A stretch of 64,000 bases of DNA from Alphaproteobacteria bacterium (GCA_013215815.1 JABSQP010000007.1:1-64000); one strand, 5' to 3'; counted from the stretch's first letter, positions 1 through 9,969 are shown. The notes: generated by a model from the letters alone, not told the origin. Numbers and translations: made by a program.

Positions 1-1
1 G

Positions 2-529
2 GCGCACGAGGGTTTTAGAAACGCAAGTGATCGATTACGCACTATTGATGCAATAGATGACCCACGCACACGATACACGGAACTCGATAGCTTCTTAACA
101 GATGCACGAATAGAAATAGAAGGCCAAATGCATGCCTTTGTTGAAGGTCACTTATTCGATTTCCAAGAAATGGGATTTGGTCTAAATGAAGATGTTTCGT
201 TTAGGCCCGATGAAGACACTATCTCTCACATCACTGCTGCTCTCATGGATAAATCAGATAAAGGTGGGTATGAAACAGTCAACCTAGAAGCAGATGGATT
301 CCTAAGAGAAAATTTATATAGCCAATACCTACCTTTAGAGAGATCACTGATACAACTAACGCAATATCAGGCATACTTGCGTGTCGAAGCTATGACTCGC
401 GGTTTAGATCAGACGCAAGATACTTTTTTGGCATCTAATTTTGATCAGGCAAGAGAGCTTTCAGATCAATGTAAGGCAGATAATAGCTCTCCCGCATTAA
501 CACCTCAGCTCTATAACCAAACTATCTAA
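2..529 (+). CDS. Hypothetical protein, C-terminal part (5' end outside the window)
   Basis: The frame is open from base 2 to the TAA at 527-529, giving 175 residues. An ATG at 128 is probably internal, because the codons before it are open to the window edge and have the same acidic, charged character (for example DDPRTRYTELDSFL). The visible part looks soluble and helical, without membrane segments or a motif I recognise, so no function is offered. Its stop codon overlaps that of the convergent gene on the other strand by four bases, a packing style seen again elsewhere in this window. Seen: the open frame. Inferred: that the true start lies to the left. Confidence 0.6.
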   Translation, partial: AHEGFRNASDRLRTIDAIDDPRTRYTELDSFLTDARIEIEGQMHAFVEGHLFDFQEMGFGLNEDVSFRPDEDTISHITAALMDKSDKGGYETVNLEADGFLRENLYSQYLPLERSLIQLTQYQAYLRVEAMTRGLDQTQDTFLASNFDQARELSDQCKADNSSPALTPQLYNQTI

Positions 530-852
530 ACCATCATTGGTGTTAACATTTCAGCCACAACACCTATTTCTGCCAAACTAATAAACAAGTGTGCTGCCCC
601 AGGTAGAGATTTATCTTTTGGCGGTTCATCTGATGCTGCCGGCGGCGGTACGTCATTATAACACGCCAATAAGAAATCAATATTATCCTTCAACTTCTTC
701 TTGATCATGGCGATCACCTCCATACGGCTACCGCCCATTGTGTAAGTGTAATGAAATCCATCAACATGGGCCATGCATAGTGCCGGCTCGCCTGCGTCTC
801 TATCCCCAGCATGTAAATCTTCACATACTACCCAATATCCCTGTTCAGCCAT
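526..852 (-). CDS. Hypothetical protein, 108 aa
   Basis: The ATG at 852 is preceded by a strong ribosome-binding site (AGGAGG, six bases upstream), which supports a real gene. The N-terminal half is a compact segment rich in aromatic and acidic residues (GYWVVCEDLHAGD; HYTYTMGG) followed by a lysine-rich helix (MIKKKLKDNIDF), then a proline-rich linker (VPPPAASDEPPKD) and a hydrophobic C-terminal helix. There is no signal peptide and no family I recognise. It is convergent with the partial gene to its left. The sequence supports expression but not a role. Confidence 0.65.
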   Translation of the reverse strand: MAEQGYWVVCEDLHAGDRDAGEPALCMAHVDGFHYTYTMGGSRMEVIAMIKKKLKDNIDFLLACYNDVPPPAASDEPPKDKSLPGAAHLFISLAEIGVVAEMLTPMMV

Positions 853-997
853 ATTACCCCTCCTACAGCTTTATATTTATTTACAACCACAGGTTTAGTA
901 TAAGAGAGTTAACAAAGTTTTAAAGAGCATGATATCAAGCATGTCTTACGAGAGTATGATGCATACTTTTGCGTGCAAAGATAAGGGTCTTTTAATA

Positions 998-2470
998 TTA
1001 AACTAAAACTCGTTTAACCGCAGTTTTCCAACCGTTATAGAGACTTTCTTTTTGATCTACTGCCATAGATGGAGAGTAGTTTTTCTGCGCTACCCAGGCA
1101 TTTGAAATATCATCTAGAGAACTGAATACTCCTGCATGCAGTCCTGCCAAATATGCAGCGCCTAGGGCCGTCGTCTCAGTTACAACAGGGACATCAACAG
1201 GGCGCTCTAGCATGTCAGATAAGAACTGGCAGACAAAAGAATTTTGCACCAAACCACCATCGACACGGATCACTGTTGGATCAAAACCAGAATCTTTAAT
1301 AAACGCATCCATCAAATCGAGCGTTTGATACCCTTGCGCTTCTAATGCCGCGCGCACGATATGCGCTTTATTACTCTCACGGCTCAGGCCGACGATGGCG
1401 GCGCGCGCGTTCGGCTCCCAATACGGAGCCCCTAATCCAGTAAAAGCCGGAACAAAATAAACTTCATTATTATCATCAACTGAAATGGCCAACGCTTCAC
1501 TTTCCGCCGCATCAGCGATAACTTCCAAATTATCACGAAGCCATTGAATAGCCGCGCCAGCAACAAAAATAGATCCTTCAATCGCATAAGTTACTTTGCC
1601 ATCAAACTGATACGCAATCGTTGTAAGGAGACGGTTTTTCGCCGGCTTAAACGCTTGACCAATATTCATGAGGGCAAAACAACCCGTCCCGTATGTCGAC
1701 TTCACCATCCCTTCTTCAAAACACGCCTGGCCGATTGCAGCGGCCTGCTGATCGCCAGCAATACCGCCTATCTGTAGCGATGCGCCATCAATGATTTTAT
1801 CTGTTGTTCCAAAGTCGCTTACATTATCAAGCACGTCAGGCAAGAGTGATTTTGGAATATCAAAAAGAGCCAGTAGCTTGTCATCCCAACAACCTTCAAC
1901 GATGTTATAGAGCATTGTTCGAGACGCATTAGTCGCATCAGTGGCATGTACTTTTCCGTCTGTTAAACGCCAGAGAAGAAAGCTATCAACCGTTCCAAAT
2001 GCTAATTTACCCGCTTCTGCTTTTTTACGTGCGCCATCAACATTATCGAGGATCCAATTCACTTTCGTTGCTGAAAAATATGGATCAAGAAGAAGACCGG
2101 TCTTTGCCGATACCATTTCTTCATGCCCAGCGTCTTTTAATGACTGACAATAATCAGCGGTACGTCGATCTTGCCAAACGATTGCATTGTAAACCGGCTT
2201 ACCTGTTTCACGATCCCAAATTATGGTTGTTTCACGTTGATTGGTAATGCCTATTGCCGCAATATCATTTGCGCTTTGCCGATCGCAAACACCACGCGCC
2301 GCCGATAGCGTATCATTCCAAATGTCTTCTGCATCTTGCTCCACCCAACCTTTATTCGGGTAGTGCAGTGTTAATTCTTTCTGCTTCACATCAAGAATTT
2401 CACCCGCTTTAGAAAATAAAATGGCACGAGAACTCGTTGTCCCCTGATCAAGCGCAAGCAGCTTTGTCAT
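998..2470 (-). CDS. glpK: Glycerol kinase
   Basis: Phosphorylates glycerol to sn-glycerol 3-phosphate with ATP in the cytoplasm, the entry step of glycerol catabolism. The 490 residues match the usual length of this FGGY-family kinase. The N-terminal phosphate-binding motif LALDQGTTSSR, the central YGTGCFALMN segment and the C-terminal adenosine region (RVDGGLVQNSF) are all present. I place the start at the ATG at 2470, which lies seven bases after AGGAG; an in-frame ATG at 2476 abuts that site and is less likely. The start lies inside the 3' end of glpD (23-bp overlap), so the two are translationally coupled and act in sequence. No GlpF or GlpR homologue is seen next to them. Confidence 0.96.
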   Translation of the reverse strand: MTKLLALDQGTTSSRAILFSKAGEILDVKQKELTLHYPNKGWVEQDAEDIWNDTLSAARGVCDRQSANDIAAIGITNQRETTIIWDRETGKPVYNAIVWQDRRTADYCQSLKDAGHEEMVSAKTGLLLDPYFSATKVNWILDNVDGARKKAEAGKLAFGTVDSFLLWRLTDGKVHATDATNASRTMLYNIVEGCWDDKLLALFDIPKSLLPDVLDNVSDFGTTDKIIDGASLQIGGIAGDQQAAAIGQACFEEGMVKSTYGTGCFALMNIGQAFKPAKNRLLTTIAYQFDGKVTYAIEGSIFVAGAAIQWLRDNLEVIADAAESEALAISVDDNNEVYFVPAFTGLGAPYWEPNARAAIVGLSRESNKAHIVRAALEAQGYQTLDLMDAFIKDSGFDPTVIRVDGGLVQNSFVCQFLSDMLERPVDVPVVTETTALGAAYLAGLHAGVFSSLDDISNAWVAQKNYSPSMAVDQKESLYNGWKTAVKRVLV

Positions 2471-4037
2471 GACCATTCTCCTTTTGATTTTTTTCCGCCT
2501 GCACGCGCTCCAACAATTCAGGCATTGCCGCCTCAACAGCTTGAGCTGTGTTACGCTTAATATGAAGCCCTAGTTTTGAACGTCGCCATAATACGTCCTC
2601 GGCAGTGTGAGCAAACTCATGCTTTATTAAATATAAAATCTCAGCCTCATAAATCTGATCACCAAAATCACGCCCTAGGTCATCAACTTTATGAACACTG
2701 TTTAAAAACCACTCCATACGCGTCCCATAAGCACGCGCATAACGATAGATTAACGATTCAGGAAGGAAACCATAGCGCGGTTTTTGTAACTTCATATAAG
2801 CATCAAAACTTCGATACGGCATATCCCCACCAGGCAAGGCCTCTTCTGCCGTCCAAGGTTTCCCGACCTCTTTATAACCATGCGCTTTAAAAGTTAGAGA
2901 CACTTTCCCTAAAACATCCTCAGCCAAGGTGCGATACGTTGTAAGCTTACCGCCAAAAACAGAAAGTATCGGCGCGCCGTGATGCTCTTTTAAAAACAAT
3001 TTATAATCACGCGTTACCTCTGATGCATTTTCATGACCATCCTCAACAAGAGATCTCACACCACTATATGTCCATACGATATCTTCTTTTGATATTTGCT
3101 TTTCAAAAGATTGATTAATTGCATTAATCAAATATTCAATCTCTTCTTCCGAGATAATCGCTTGTGATGCGTCCCCTGCAAACGTTTTGTCCGTAGTTCC
3201 GATAAGAGTGTATTGTCCTTCATAGGGAATAGAAAAAACGATGCGTTTGTCATCTTGCTGGAGGATATAAGGGTGATCACCCTCATACAGCTTTGGTACA
3301 ACAATATGACTCCCCTGAACAAGCCTGATACCAGGCGTACCGTCATAGTCTTCAACCAAATTAGATCCTTCAAGAATACCGCGTACCCAAGGCCCTGCCG
3401 CATTAACAATCATTTTTGCTTTCACTTGAAACTGATCACCACTCATCATATTTTGAAGATGGAGACACCAACCCGATTGAGCGTCTTTACTCACAGGCGC
3501 TTCTTCCATGTGCACACAAGCGGTATGCGGTAAAATATCTGCACCACGCTCTTGCGCATCAACGGCGTTAAGCACAACAAGACGCGCATCATCAACCCAG
3601 CAATCCGAATACTCAAAACCCTCTTTAAAATTATCTTTAAGCGGGTCGCCTACCTTACTGACATTAAAGTCTAGATGTTCTGATTTTTGGAGTTTTTTTC
3701 TACCAGCCAATCGATCATATAGAAAAAGCCCAAGCCTAATCATCCAAATTGGACGTAAGCTGCTATGATGAGGCAAGACAAAACGTAAAGGCCAAATAAT
3801 ATGAGGCGCTGCATTCAGCAACACTTCTCGTTCATGTAAGGATTCCTTTACAAGGTTAAATTCGTAATGCTCTAAATAACGCAAACCGCCATGAATCAAC
3901 TTCGTGCTCGCGGAAGACGTTGCACTACCTAAGTCTTGTGCTTCCACCAATAGTACTTTTAAGCCTCGACCAGCCGCATCACGCGCAATACCAACGCCGT
4001 TAATGCCGCCACCAATAATACAGAGATCGTAGTCCAT
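2448..4037 (-). CDS. glpD: Aerobic glycerol-3-phosphate dehydrogenase
   Basis: Membrane-associated FAD enzyme that oxidises glycerol 3-phosphate to dihydroxyacetone phosphate and passes electrons to the quinone pool. The 529 residues open with the dinucleotide-binding motif IIGGGINGVGIARDAAGRG and the family signature LIHGGLRYLEHYEF. A DAO oxidase fold fills the first ~370 residues, and the C-terminal DAO_C-type domain (PRYGFLPESLIYRYARAYG) follows. The ATG at 4037 has AGGA upstream. It precedes and overlaps glpK on the same strand, forming a glycerol-utilisation pair. A receiver-domain gene lies 88 bp upstream on the same strand; whether it belongs to the same transcript is unclear. Confidence 0.96.
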   Translation of the reverse strand: MDYDLCIIGGGINGVGIARDAAGRGLKVLLVEAQDLGSATSSASTKLIHGGLRYLEHYEFNLVKESLHEREVLLNAAPHIIWPLRFVLPHHSSLRPIWMIRLGLFLYDRLAGRKKLQKSEHLDFNVSKVGDPLKDNFKEGFEYSDCWVDDARLVVLNAVDAQERGADILPHTACVHMEEAPVSKDAQSGWCLHLQNMMSGDQFQVKAKMIVNAAGPWVRGILEGSNLVEDYDGTPGIRLVQGSHIVVPKLYEGDHPYILQQDDKRIVFSIPYEGQYTLIGTTDKTFAGDASQAIISEEEIEYLINAINQSFEKQISKEDIVWTYSGVRSLVEDGHENASEVTRDYKLFLKEHHGAPILSVFGGKLTTYRTLAEDVLGKVSLTFKAHGYKEVGKPWTAEEALPGGDMPYRSFDAYMKLQKPRYGFLPESLIYRYARAYGTRMEWFLNSVHKVDDLGRDFGDQIYEAEILYLIKHEFAHTAEDVLWRRSKLGLHIKRNTAQAVEAAMPELLERVQAEKNQKENGHDKAACA

Positions 4038-4125
4038 GCTTTCCTATATCCTCACTCATAAAAGGGTACAGGAGAATGGATTTTTTTCCAGCTCTTTTAG
4101 GGACTTAAGTTTTATTACAGACCAT

Positions 4126-4527
4126 TTAGGCCACAACCTTTTGGGATAGTAAAATACGTAGTTTCACCTCAATTTGTTCAGGTGAAAATGGTTTTAATAT
4201 ATAACCGTCAACCCCTTGCTCTTTTGCACGCTGTATAGCTTTCGCGTCATTTAAACCACTGATCATGAGAAAAAACACATCTATGTTGGCTTTACGCACT
4301 TTTTGTAATAAGTCCAAGCCAGTCATTTCACCATCAAGTTTCCAGTCACACAACACAACATCAACAAAGTCATATGATCTTGATATAAATTTCAAAGCGG
4401 TTTCTGCACTCTGATGTTCATAGACCTGACGAACATGTGCGCGAACCAGCACATCTTTCATAAGACGTCTTACCTCGTCTTGGTCTTCTACTAGCATTAT
4501 TCTTAATTGCGACAGATCCTTTTTCAT
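4126..4527 (-). CDS. Single-domain response regulator (CheY-like receiver)
   Basis: A 133-residue stand-alone receiver domain. The acidic pocket (E14, D15), the phospho-acceptor D61 (in LCDWKLDG), the switch S90 and the conserved K112 (LKPF) are all visible, so it should be phosphorylatable. There is no output domain, so it must act through protein contacts or as a phosphate relay or sink. It begins 21 bp downstream of the hybrid histidine kinase gene on the same strand, so a cognate pair is the simplest reading. Its closest general resemblance is to PleD/DivK/CheY-type receivers; no more specific name is justified. Confidence 0.9.
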   Translation of the reverse strand: MKKDLSQLRIMLVEDQDEVRRLMKDVLVRAHVRQVYEHQSAETALKFISRSYDFVDVVLCDWKLDGEMTGLDLLQKVRKANIDVFFLMISGLNDAKAIQRAKEQGVDGYILKPFSPEQIEVKLRILLSQKVVA

Positions 4528-4548
4528 CTTGTCTACCGTTTTCGTTTA

Positions 4549-6579
4549 CTATGATTGCTTTCTATCAAGAGCATTTCCAGCAATTGTATACAAAGCTTTA
4601 TAAGATGACTTAATCGCTGATTTTTTCGCTCCGACCTTCTTCTCCTGACGCGTTACATCTAAAAACAACAAACTCCTCTTTTCTAATATTGTCTTTAAAA
4701 GGACTTCATGGTCAATCGGCTTCGGTATAAATGGAACGTTTGCAGGAACCTGATTTTCAACGACTTGCGATGAAGGCGAATATCCACTGAAAAATATTGT
4801 ATCGATATTAGGGCGAACTGATTCAAACAATTCGCTTAAACGTATCCCGCTTAAATCTGGCATAACCACATCAGTCAAAAGAAGTTCTATTTCGCCCTCA
4901 TGCTCATCCTGTATTTCCAAAGCTTTATTCGCATTACCTGTTGCTAAAACTTTAGCACCATACCCTTCTAAACACTTAGCCAGCACATCAAGTAAATCGG
5001 CATTATCCTCTACCAACATAATAGTTAAACCCGAAAGCGGCGTATCCCCAGCGATTGATGCGGAATCCTCGGTATTTTCTTTTGGTTTTTCTAATGATCT
5101 AGGAATACGTATCAGCATTTCAGTTCCCAAACCTTCCTGAGAATTAATATCTATTCCGGCATTCATCTTCTTCACAAGACTTTGGACAGTGGACATTCCC
5201 ACCCCCGTTCCCTTATCATTGCTTTTCGTCGTGTAATAAGGATCAAATATACGCTTTTGAACCTCCTCACTCATACCGCAGCCTTCGTCTTTCACAGACA
5301 AAACGACGTAATCTAAGTCTTTTTTATCAGGAAAAAGTGACACTGTTATTTTGCCCCCCTCACCCTCCATGGCGTCTCGTCCATTAACAACCAGATTCAT
5401 CAACACTCGAACCATATTATCCGGCGCACATCGAATAAAAACGTCGTCAATCACATCGATTGATAACACAATTGTTTCATTCAGCAGTGGTTTTAATAAT
5501 GGCTTTAGGTTCAAGATAGTTTGCCCTAAGTCTATTACCTCAGGCTTCATGCGCACCTGTCGTCCATAGTTCATAACTTGCTTAGTTAGCGCCGAGCCCT
5601 TTTGAACAGAATCAATGATATAATCGACTTTTTCTACAAGATCTTCTGAATCATAATCTTTGCGTATCATGCGCGCATACCCTTCAACAACAGACAGTAC
5701 GTTATTAAAGTCATGAGCAACCCCACTTGCCAGCTGTCCTAAAATCTCCATTTTATAACTTTGGTTTTGTTGTGCTTGACGGGTCTTTACATCCGTTAAA
5801 TCTTCCACCGAGATAATAAAGTAATTTAGCGCTCCATCTTCACTTTCAACTGTTTGTGCTCCAAGTCGAATCCATTGAAAAAAACCTTGATCTTGTCTCT
5901 CAATATCAATTGAAAAAGCAGTGCCGTTTTCCAAGTAATCATGTAGAAGGCCGTGTAAATCTCGATGATAAAAATAACGGGACAAAATCTCAACTACTGG
6001 CCTATCTTGAACATCTTTCCCAGTAATTGATGCTGTTTTTAAAAATTGATTATTTGCGCATAAAATGGGATTACCTTCATCTCGTGCATCACATATTAAA
6101 ACCCCACATGGTATATTCTTTAGGACACCAAGCATTGTGTAAGAATCGAAAGACAAGCGCATGCCAGATGAAAGTAAAATATAGTCATGCGTTATATCCT
6201 TAAACAATGCATAGCTACCCGCATCCGTATCTTTAACCTGAACAAGAACGTAGAAGCCTTCGTATTCAGATACACATGAGAAATCCGTTGTATTTTCTAG
6301 TAGTAGTTGTTCATTTAAAATCTGACGCGCGGCATCATCATAGGGGTTCATTTCCTGACTCTTAAGCCCTGCTATTAGTGCATCACGTGTTTGCATTTGA
6401 TTCTCACCTAAACCTAAGTTCCAAAGCATCTCGCTCACCTTAGGGTGACCACGCATAAAATCGCCCTTTTGAGAAAAAATAATATAAGGTTGGCCGACAT
6501 ATCGTAGAACTTCGGCTTCTAATGATGTTTTTTGTTTGAAAGAGAACATTGATCCCCACAGGTTGTTATTGAAACACAT
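4549..6579 (-). CDS. Soluble hybrid histidine kinase (PAS-HisKA-HATPase-REC), CckA-like core
   Basis: A 676-residue sensor kinase without membrane segments. In order: an N-terminal region (1-135) of possible PAS type, a PAS domain (about 145-265), a HisKA dimerisation domain with phospho-acceptor H289 in GVAHDFNN, a HATPase_c domain (N395/N399, G1 box DEGCGM, F box FDPYYTTK, G2 box GTGVGM) and a C-terminal receiver (E524, D525, phospho-site D570, K620). The GQLASGVAHDFNN sequence resembles CckA, but CckA normally carries transmembrane helices, which are missing here. About 55 basic residues follow the receiver. An internal ATG at codon 11 (MFSFKQ) is an alternative start. The receiver gene directly downstream is the likely partner; YjbH diverges from it. 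Confidence 0.93.
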   Translation of the reverse strand: MCFNNNLWGSMFSFKQKTSLEAEVLRYVGQPYIIFSQKGDFMRGHPKVSEMLWNLGLGENQMQTRDALIAGLKSQEMNPYDDAARQILNEQLLLENTTDFSCVSEYEGFYVLVQVKDTDAGSYALFKDITHDYILLSSGMRLSFDSYTMLGVLKNIPCGVLICDARDEGNPILCANNQFLKTASITGKDVQDRPVVEILSRYFYHRDLHGLLHDYLENGTAFSIDIERQDQGFFQWIRLGAQTVESEDGALNYFIISVEDLTDVKTRQAQQNQSYKMEILGQLASGVAHDFNNVLSVVEGYARMIRKDYDSEDLVEKVDYIIDSVQKGSALTKQVMNYGRQVRMKPEVIDLGQTILNLKPLLKPLLNETIVLSIDVIDDVFIRCAPDNMVRVLMNLVVNGRDAMEGEGGKITVSLFPDKKDLDYVVLSVKDEGCGMSEEVQKRIFDPYYTTKSNDKGTGVGMSTVQSLVKKMNAGIDINSQEGLGTEMLIRIPRSLEKPKENTEDSASIAGDTPLSGLTIMLVEDNADLLDVLAKCLEGYGAKVLATGNANKALEIQDEHEGEIELLLTDVVMPDLSGIRLSELFESVRPNIDTIFFSGYSPSSQVVENQVPANVPFIPKPIDHEVLLKTILEKRSLLFLDVTRQEKKVGAKKSAIKSSYKALYTIAGNALDRKQS

Positions 6580-6722
6580 GAACGCGCCACACTTTTAAGG
6601 ATAAGACTTATCCCCAAATCAGCAAAATAAAACACTTACGACCTTCTCTACCTTTGACATACGGATGCAGGGAAGAGACAATCTAACCACTTGTTTTTGA
6701 ACATTTTTATCTAGGCAAATCC

Positions 6723-8822
6723 GTGCCATTTTTTTTTAAAAGACACACCGTTGTACCAATTATTTTTGGCCTAATTTTAGGCGCAATAATACCGGCGCAT
6801 GCGCAAGAAAAAGAAGAAAACATTTATTCAACATCAACTATTGGTATATTAGGGCTAAATACAATTCCTAATGCCCGTATGGATAAACAAGGTACAATTC
6901 GTGCAGGCGTCTCAACATTAGATCCCTATATGCATGGTTATCTTGGCTTTCAGATCACACCATCCCTATATCTCAACTTTAGACAAACCGGTGAGTATTC
7001 AAGCTTAAACGATTCAGCAACCCGTGTTTATCCCGGAATGGATGTAAAGCTTCGCTTAAAAGAAGAAAGAGAAATATCTCCTGAAATATCACTCGGTTTA
7101 AACTCTGCTGTGGGTCACAGAAAACACGTAAGCGAGTATGTAGCGTTCTCCAAACGTTATAAAAACTTTGATTTCACAGGCGGCGTTGCATGGGGGCGAC
7201 TAGGACATCGTGGTCATATTAAAAACCCACTACGTGCACTCTCATCACATTTCGAAAATGACCGTAAATTCTTATCCGAAAATCCAAATGGGCCTGAGAA
7301 CTGGTTCACAGGAGAAGACATTGGTTTTTTTGGTGGTATTGAGTATTTTACTCCTGTTAAAGGCCTCTCTTTAAAAGCCGATTACGGCGCAGATGATTAC
7401 TTCCCTGAAACATCCAGCTTTGACTATAATGCCCCCGCGCCATGGAGCTTTGGCTTTAATTACCAACCATGGGATTGGATTGATTTATCAGCAGCGGTAA
7501 TCGGCGGCGATAAGATCATGGCACGAGCATCGATCCAAGAACAAATTCAGGATTGGCGGGGAAAGAACAGTGAAACAGACCGTCCCCCCACCTTGAAAGC
7601 GACGAATGCTTTTAATAAGGAGGCATTTAAAGAAGACATCAAAACACAAAAATTTTATTTAAAGAACGACGAAGAAAACCCGTCACATGCACGACTTGAT
7701 CTGACGTCTTATCGTACAACAGTAAAGCAAATCGGTCGGGCTGCACGTATTACGGACAGTCACTTCCCTCTAACAGATGAGAGCATCACCTTAGCACTCC
7801 ATCATAAAGGCTTACGCGGTCCAGACATCAATCTTATTCGCAGTGACTTACAACGCGCTATTTTAGAAAACAGCAGCAGCACAGAGGAAATATGGCACGA
7901 TACAGAAATCAAAACAGATGATTTGATAGACACAAAATCAATCATTAAAATAAAACCCACCAATTTTCATTTTATTTTAGACACACGTTTGAGCTTATCA
8001 GAAGATGATGTCGGCCCTCTTTATCGAACAGCCGCTATCATAGAAACTGAACAAGAATTACCTTTTGGATTTATTACCGGAGCCGCAGGACGTTTGAATT
8101 TAAAAGACAACCTTGAAGACATGGAGTTTATTAGAGGGATCAGTAACTTGCCACAAGGCATCAATAATAAATCAACGCGCCGCAACACAGAAAGCTTTAC
8201 TGCACAGCGAACTCATGTAGAAGATGCTTACTTATCATGGTTACACAGCCTGAATACAAACACGCACATCTCATTCACATCAGGATTACTAGAAGAGATG
8301 TTCGCAGGAATTGGCGGCGAAATTCTTTACCGCCCTTTTGGTAAACGCTATGCATTAGGCGCTGAAATTTGGCGTGCTACACCGCGCGATCCTTTTTCCA
8401 CTCTGGATACTTACGATGATTATAGAACAACAGGATTTTTAAACGCATGGTATGAACTGCCCGATAAAAGAACAACACTTTACGGCAAAGTGGGGCAGTA
8501 TTTAGCAGAAGATTTTGGCGCGACACTTGGCATTCAAACATCATTTAGAAACGGCGCAACATTAAAAGGATTTGTTACAGGATCCGAGCAATCCGATCGC
8601 GATATATTTGGTGGTGATACAAATATTCATGCAGGAATGCGCCTTAGCCTTCCTATTGGTAACATTCCATTCATGCCTGATGGCAGCGCTATTACAACAA
8701 CGATCGAGCCAATAGGTCGTGATGTCGGACAAGTATTAGATAAGCCGATTGACCTGTATGAAACTACTGAACCATTATCCTATCGGGCTCTGAGTCGGGA
8801 TTGGTCTGATCTTCTCCATTAG
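6723..8822 (+). CDS. YjbH-family outer-membrane protein (exopolysaccharide-associated)
   Basis: A 699-residue secreted protein, almost the length of Escherichia coli YjbH (698). It starts at a GTG (6723) and has a clear signal peptide ending in PAHA before Gln. The N-terminal family signature (GLNTIPNARMDKQGTIRAGV, then LGFQITPSLYLNFRQTGEYS) and the region with WFTGEDIGFFGGIEYFTP are recognisable YjbH features, and the C-terminal part alternates as in a beta-barrel. In E. coli the yjbEFGH genes are linked to exopolysaccharide production; no yjbEFG partners are seen here. The last 59 bp overlap the convergent dehydrogenase gene. Confidence 0.85.
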   Translation: MPFFFKRHTVVPIIFGLILGAIIPAHAQEKEENIYSTSTIGILGLNTIPNARMDKQGTIRAGVSTLDPYMHGYLGFQITPSLYLNFRQTGEYSSLNDSATRVYPGMDVKLRLKEEREISPEISLGLNSAVGHRKHVSEYVAFSKRYKNFDFTGGVAWGRLGHRGHIKNPLRALSSHFENDRKFLSENPNGPENWFTGEDIGFFGGIEYFTPVKGLSLKADYGADDYFPETSSFDYNAPAPWSFGFNYQPWDWIDLSAAVIGGDKIMARASIQEQIQDWRGKNSETDRPPTLKATNAFNKEAFKEDIKTQKFYLKNDEENPSHARLDLTSYRTTVKQIGRAARITDSHFPLTDESITLALHHKGLRGPDINLIRSDLQRAILENSSSTEEIWHDTEIKTDDLIDTKSIIKIKPTNFHFILDTRLSLSEDDVGPLYRTAAIIETEQELPFGFITGAAGRLNLKDNLEDMEFIRGISNLPQGINNKSTRRNTESFTAQRTHVEDAYLSWLHSLNTNTHISFTSGLLEEMFAGIGGEILYRPFGKRYALGAEIWRATPRDPFSTLDTYDDYRTTGFLNAWYELPDKRTTLYGKVGQYLAEDFGATLGIQTSFRNGATLKGFVTGSEQSDRDIFGGDTNIHAGMRLSLPIGNIPFMPDGSAITTTIEPIGRDVGQVLDKPIDLYETTEPLSYRALSRDWSDLLH

Positions 8823-9969
8823 CATCCGTGCTTAAGGAAGCGCCTTCCAAAAAACGTTTTTCAGCAATTTTATCTGCTGCTTCACCGGTATTCACGCCCT
8901 TCTCAGCTGCAAGATCAAGAATATCAGAAACCGTTTTACCAATGCCCTCAACATGAGAGAGCATCGCTTCACGCGTAAATGTGAAATCCATAGGATTATA
9001 ACCAGATTTTCTAAAATACTCATACCCAACGCAAATAACACCACCAGAGTTAATCACGTAATCAGGCACATAAAGAATATCACGATCGCTTAGCATTTGA
9101 TCATGATGCGCATCCATCAATTGATTGTTCGCTGCGCCAGCAATGATATCTACTTTCAATTGAGAAATTGTATCATCGTTTAAGACCGCGCCCATCGCAC
9201 ATGGTGCAAATATGTCTGCGTCAACAGCGTAAATTTCATCCGGTGATACGATTGTGACATCACCGAGAACTTCTTTCGCATGCGCTAAACCTTCTTGGCT
9301 AATGTCAGTCACTGTTAGTTTAACACCGTTTTGTTTTAACAGCTCACACAGAGCAATACCGACAGCACCAACACCTTGCACAGCAACATGCATATCACTT
9401 AGAGAACGTTCGCCTTTATAACGGTGTTCGATTGCACTTTTGATTCCATGATAACAACCAAGCGCTGTCACAGGTGATGGGTTACCACCAAGTTCGCCGT
9501 AATTGACGTCCTCACCTCTCATTGGTGGAAGCCCCGTTACGTGCTCGGTAAAGAGTGAGATTGCAACCATGTCTTCTTCACCTGAGCCACTATCTTCAGC
9601 TGTCACATAGGAACCTTCTAAGCTTTCAACAGCGCGTCCCATCGCTTCCATGACATCAGGATTCTTCTGTGTTCTATGATTACCGATAATTACAGCTTTA
9701 CCACCGCCAAGAGGTAGACTGGCTACAGCGTTTTTATATGTCATGCCGCGTGCAAGACGAAGTACATCACGAATAGCTTCGTCTTCATCCGCATAAGGGC
9801 GCATGCGAAGACCGCCAAGTCCCGGGCCAAGATTTGTATTATGAACGGCAATAAAACCAATCAGTCCGTTTGGTAGTTCCACACGGCGAACTGTTTCATG
9901 GTCGTCATATGCATTAAAACGACTTAAGTTATCTTCGGTTAAATCTTGGAAAATAATGTCTTCACCCAT
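8764..9969 (-). CDS. Leucine dehydrogenase-type (Glu/Leu/Phe/Val) amino-acid dehydrogenase
   Basis: NAD-dependent oxidative deamination of a branched-chain or aromatic amino acid to its 2-oxo acid. Substrate lysine K79 (GMTYKN) and catalytic lysine K91 (PLGGGK) sit in the usual N-terminal domain, and the Rossmann motif GVGAVGIAL follows near residue 208. The exact substrate cannot be read from sequence. I choose the ATG at 9969 (401 aa) because it matches family N-termini; an in-frame TTG at 10002 would add 11 residues, and neither has a good ribosome-binding site. About 40 hydrophilic C-terminal residues extend beyond the fold and lie over the 3' end of the yjbH-like gene. The upstream region carries a terminator, possibly an attenuator. 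Confidence 0.88.
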   Translation of the reverse strand: MGEDIIFQDLTEDNLSRFNAYDDHETVRRVELPNGLIGFIAVHNTNLGPGLGGLRMRPYADEDEAIRDVLRLARGMTYKNAVASLPLGGGKAVIIGNHRTQKNPDVMEAMGRAVESLEGSYVTAEDSGSGEEDMVAISLFTEHVTGLPPMRGEDVNYGELGGNPSPVTALGCYHGIKSAIEHRYKGERSLSDMHVAVQGVGAVGIALCELLKQNGVKLTVTDISQEGLAHAKEVLGDVTIVSPDEIYAVDADIFAPCAMGAVLNDDTISQLKVDIIAGAANNQLMDAHHDQMLSDRDILYVPDYVINSGGVICVGYEYFRKSGYNPMDFTFTREAMLSHVEGIGKTVSDILDLAAEKGVNTGEAADKIAEKRFLEGASLSTDANGEDQTNPDSEPDRIMVQ

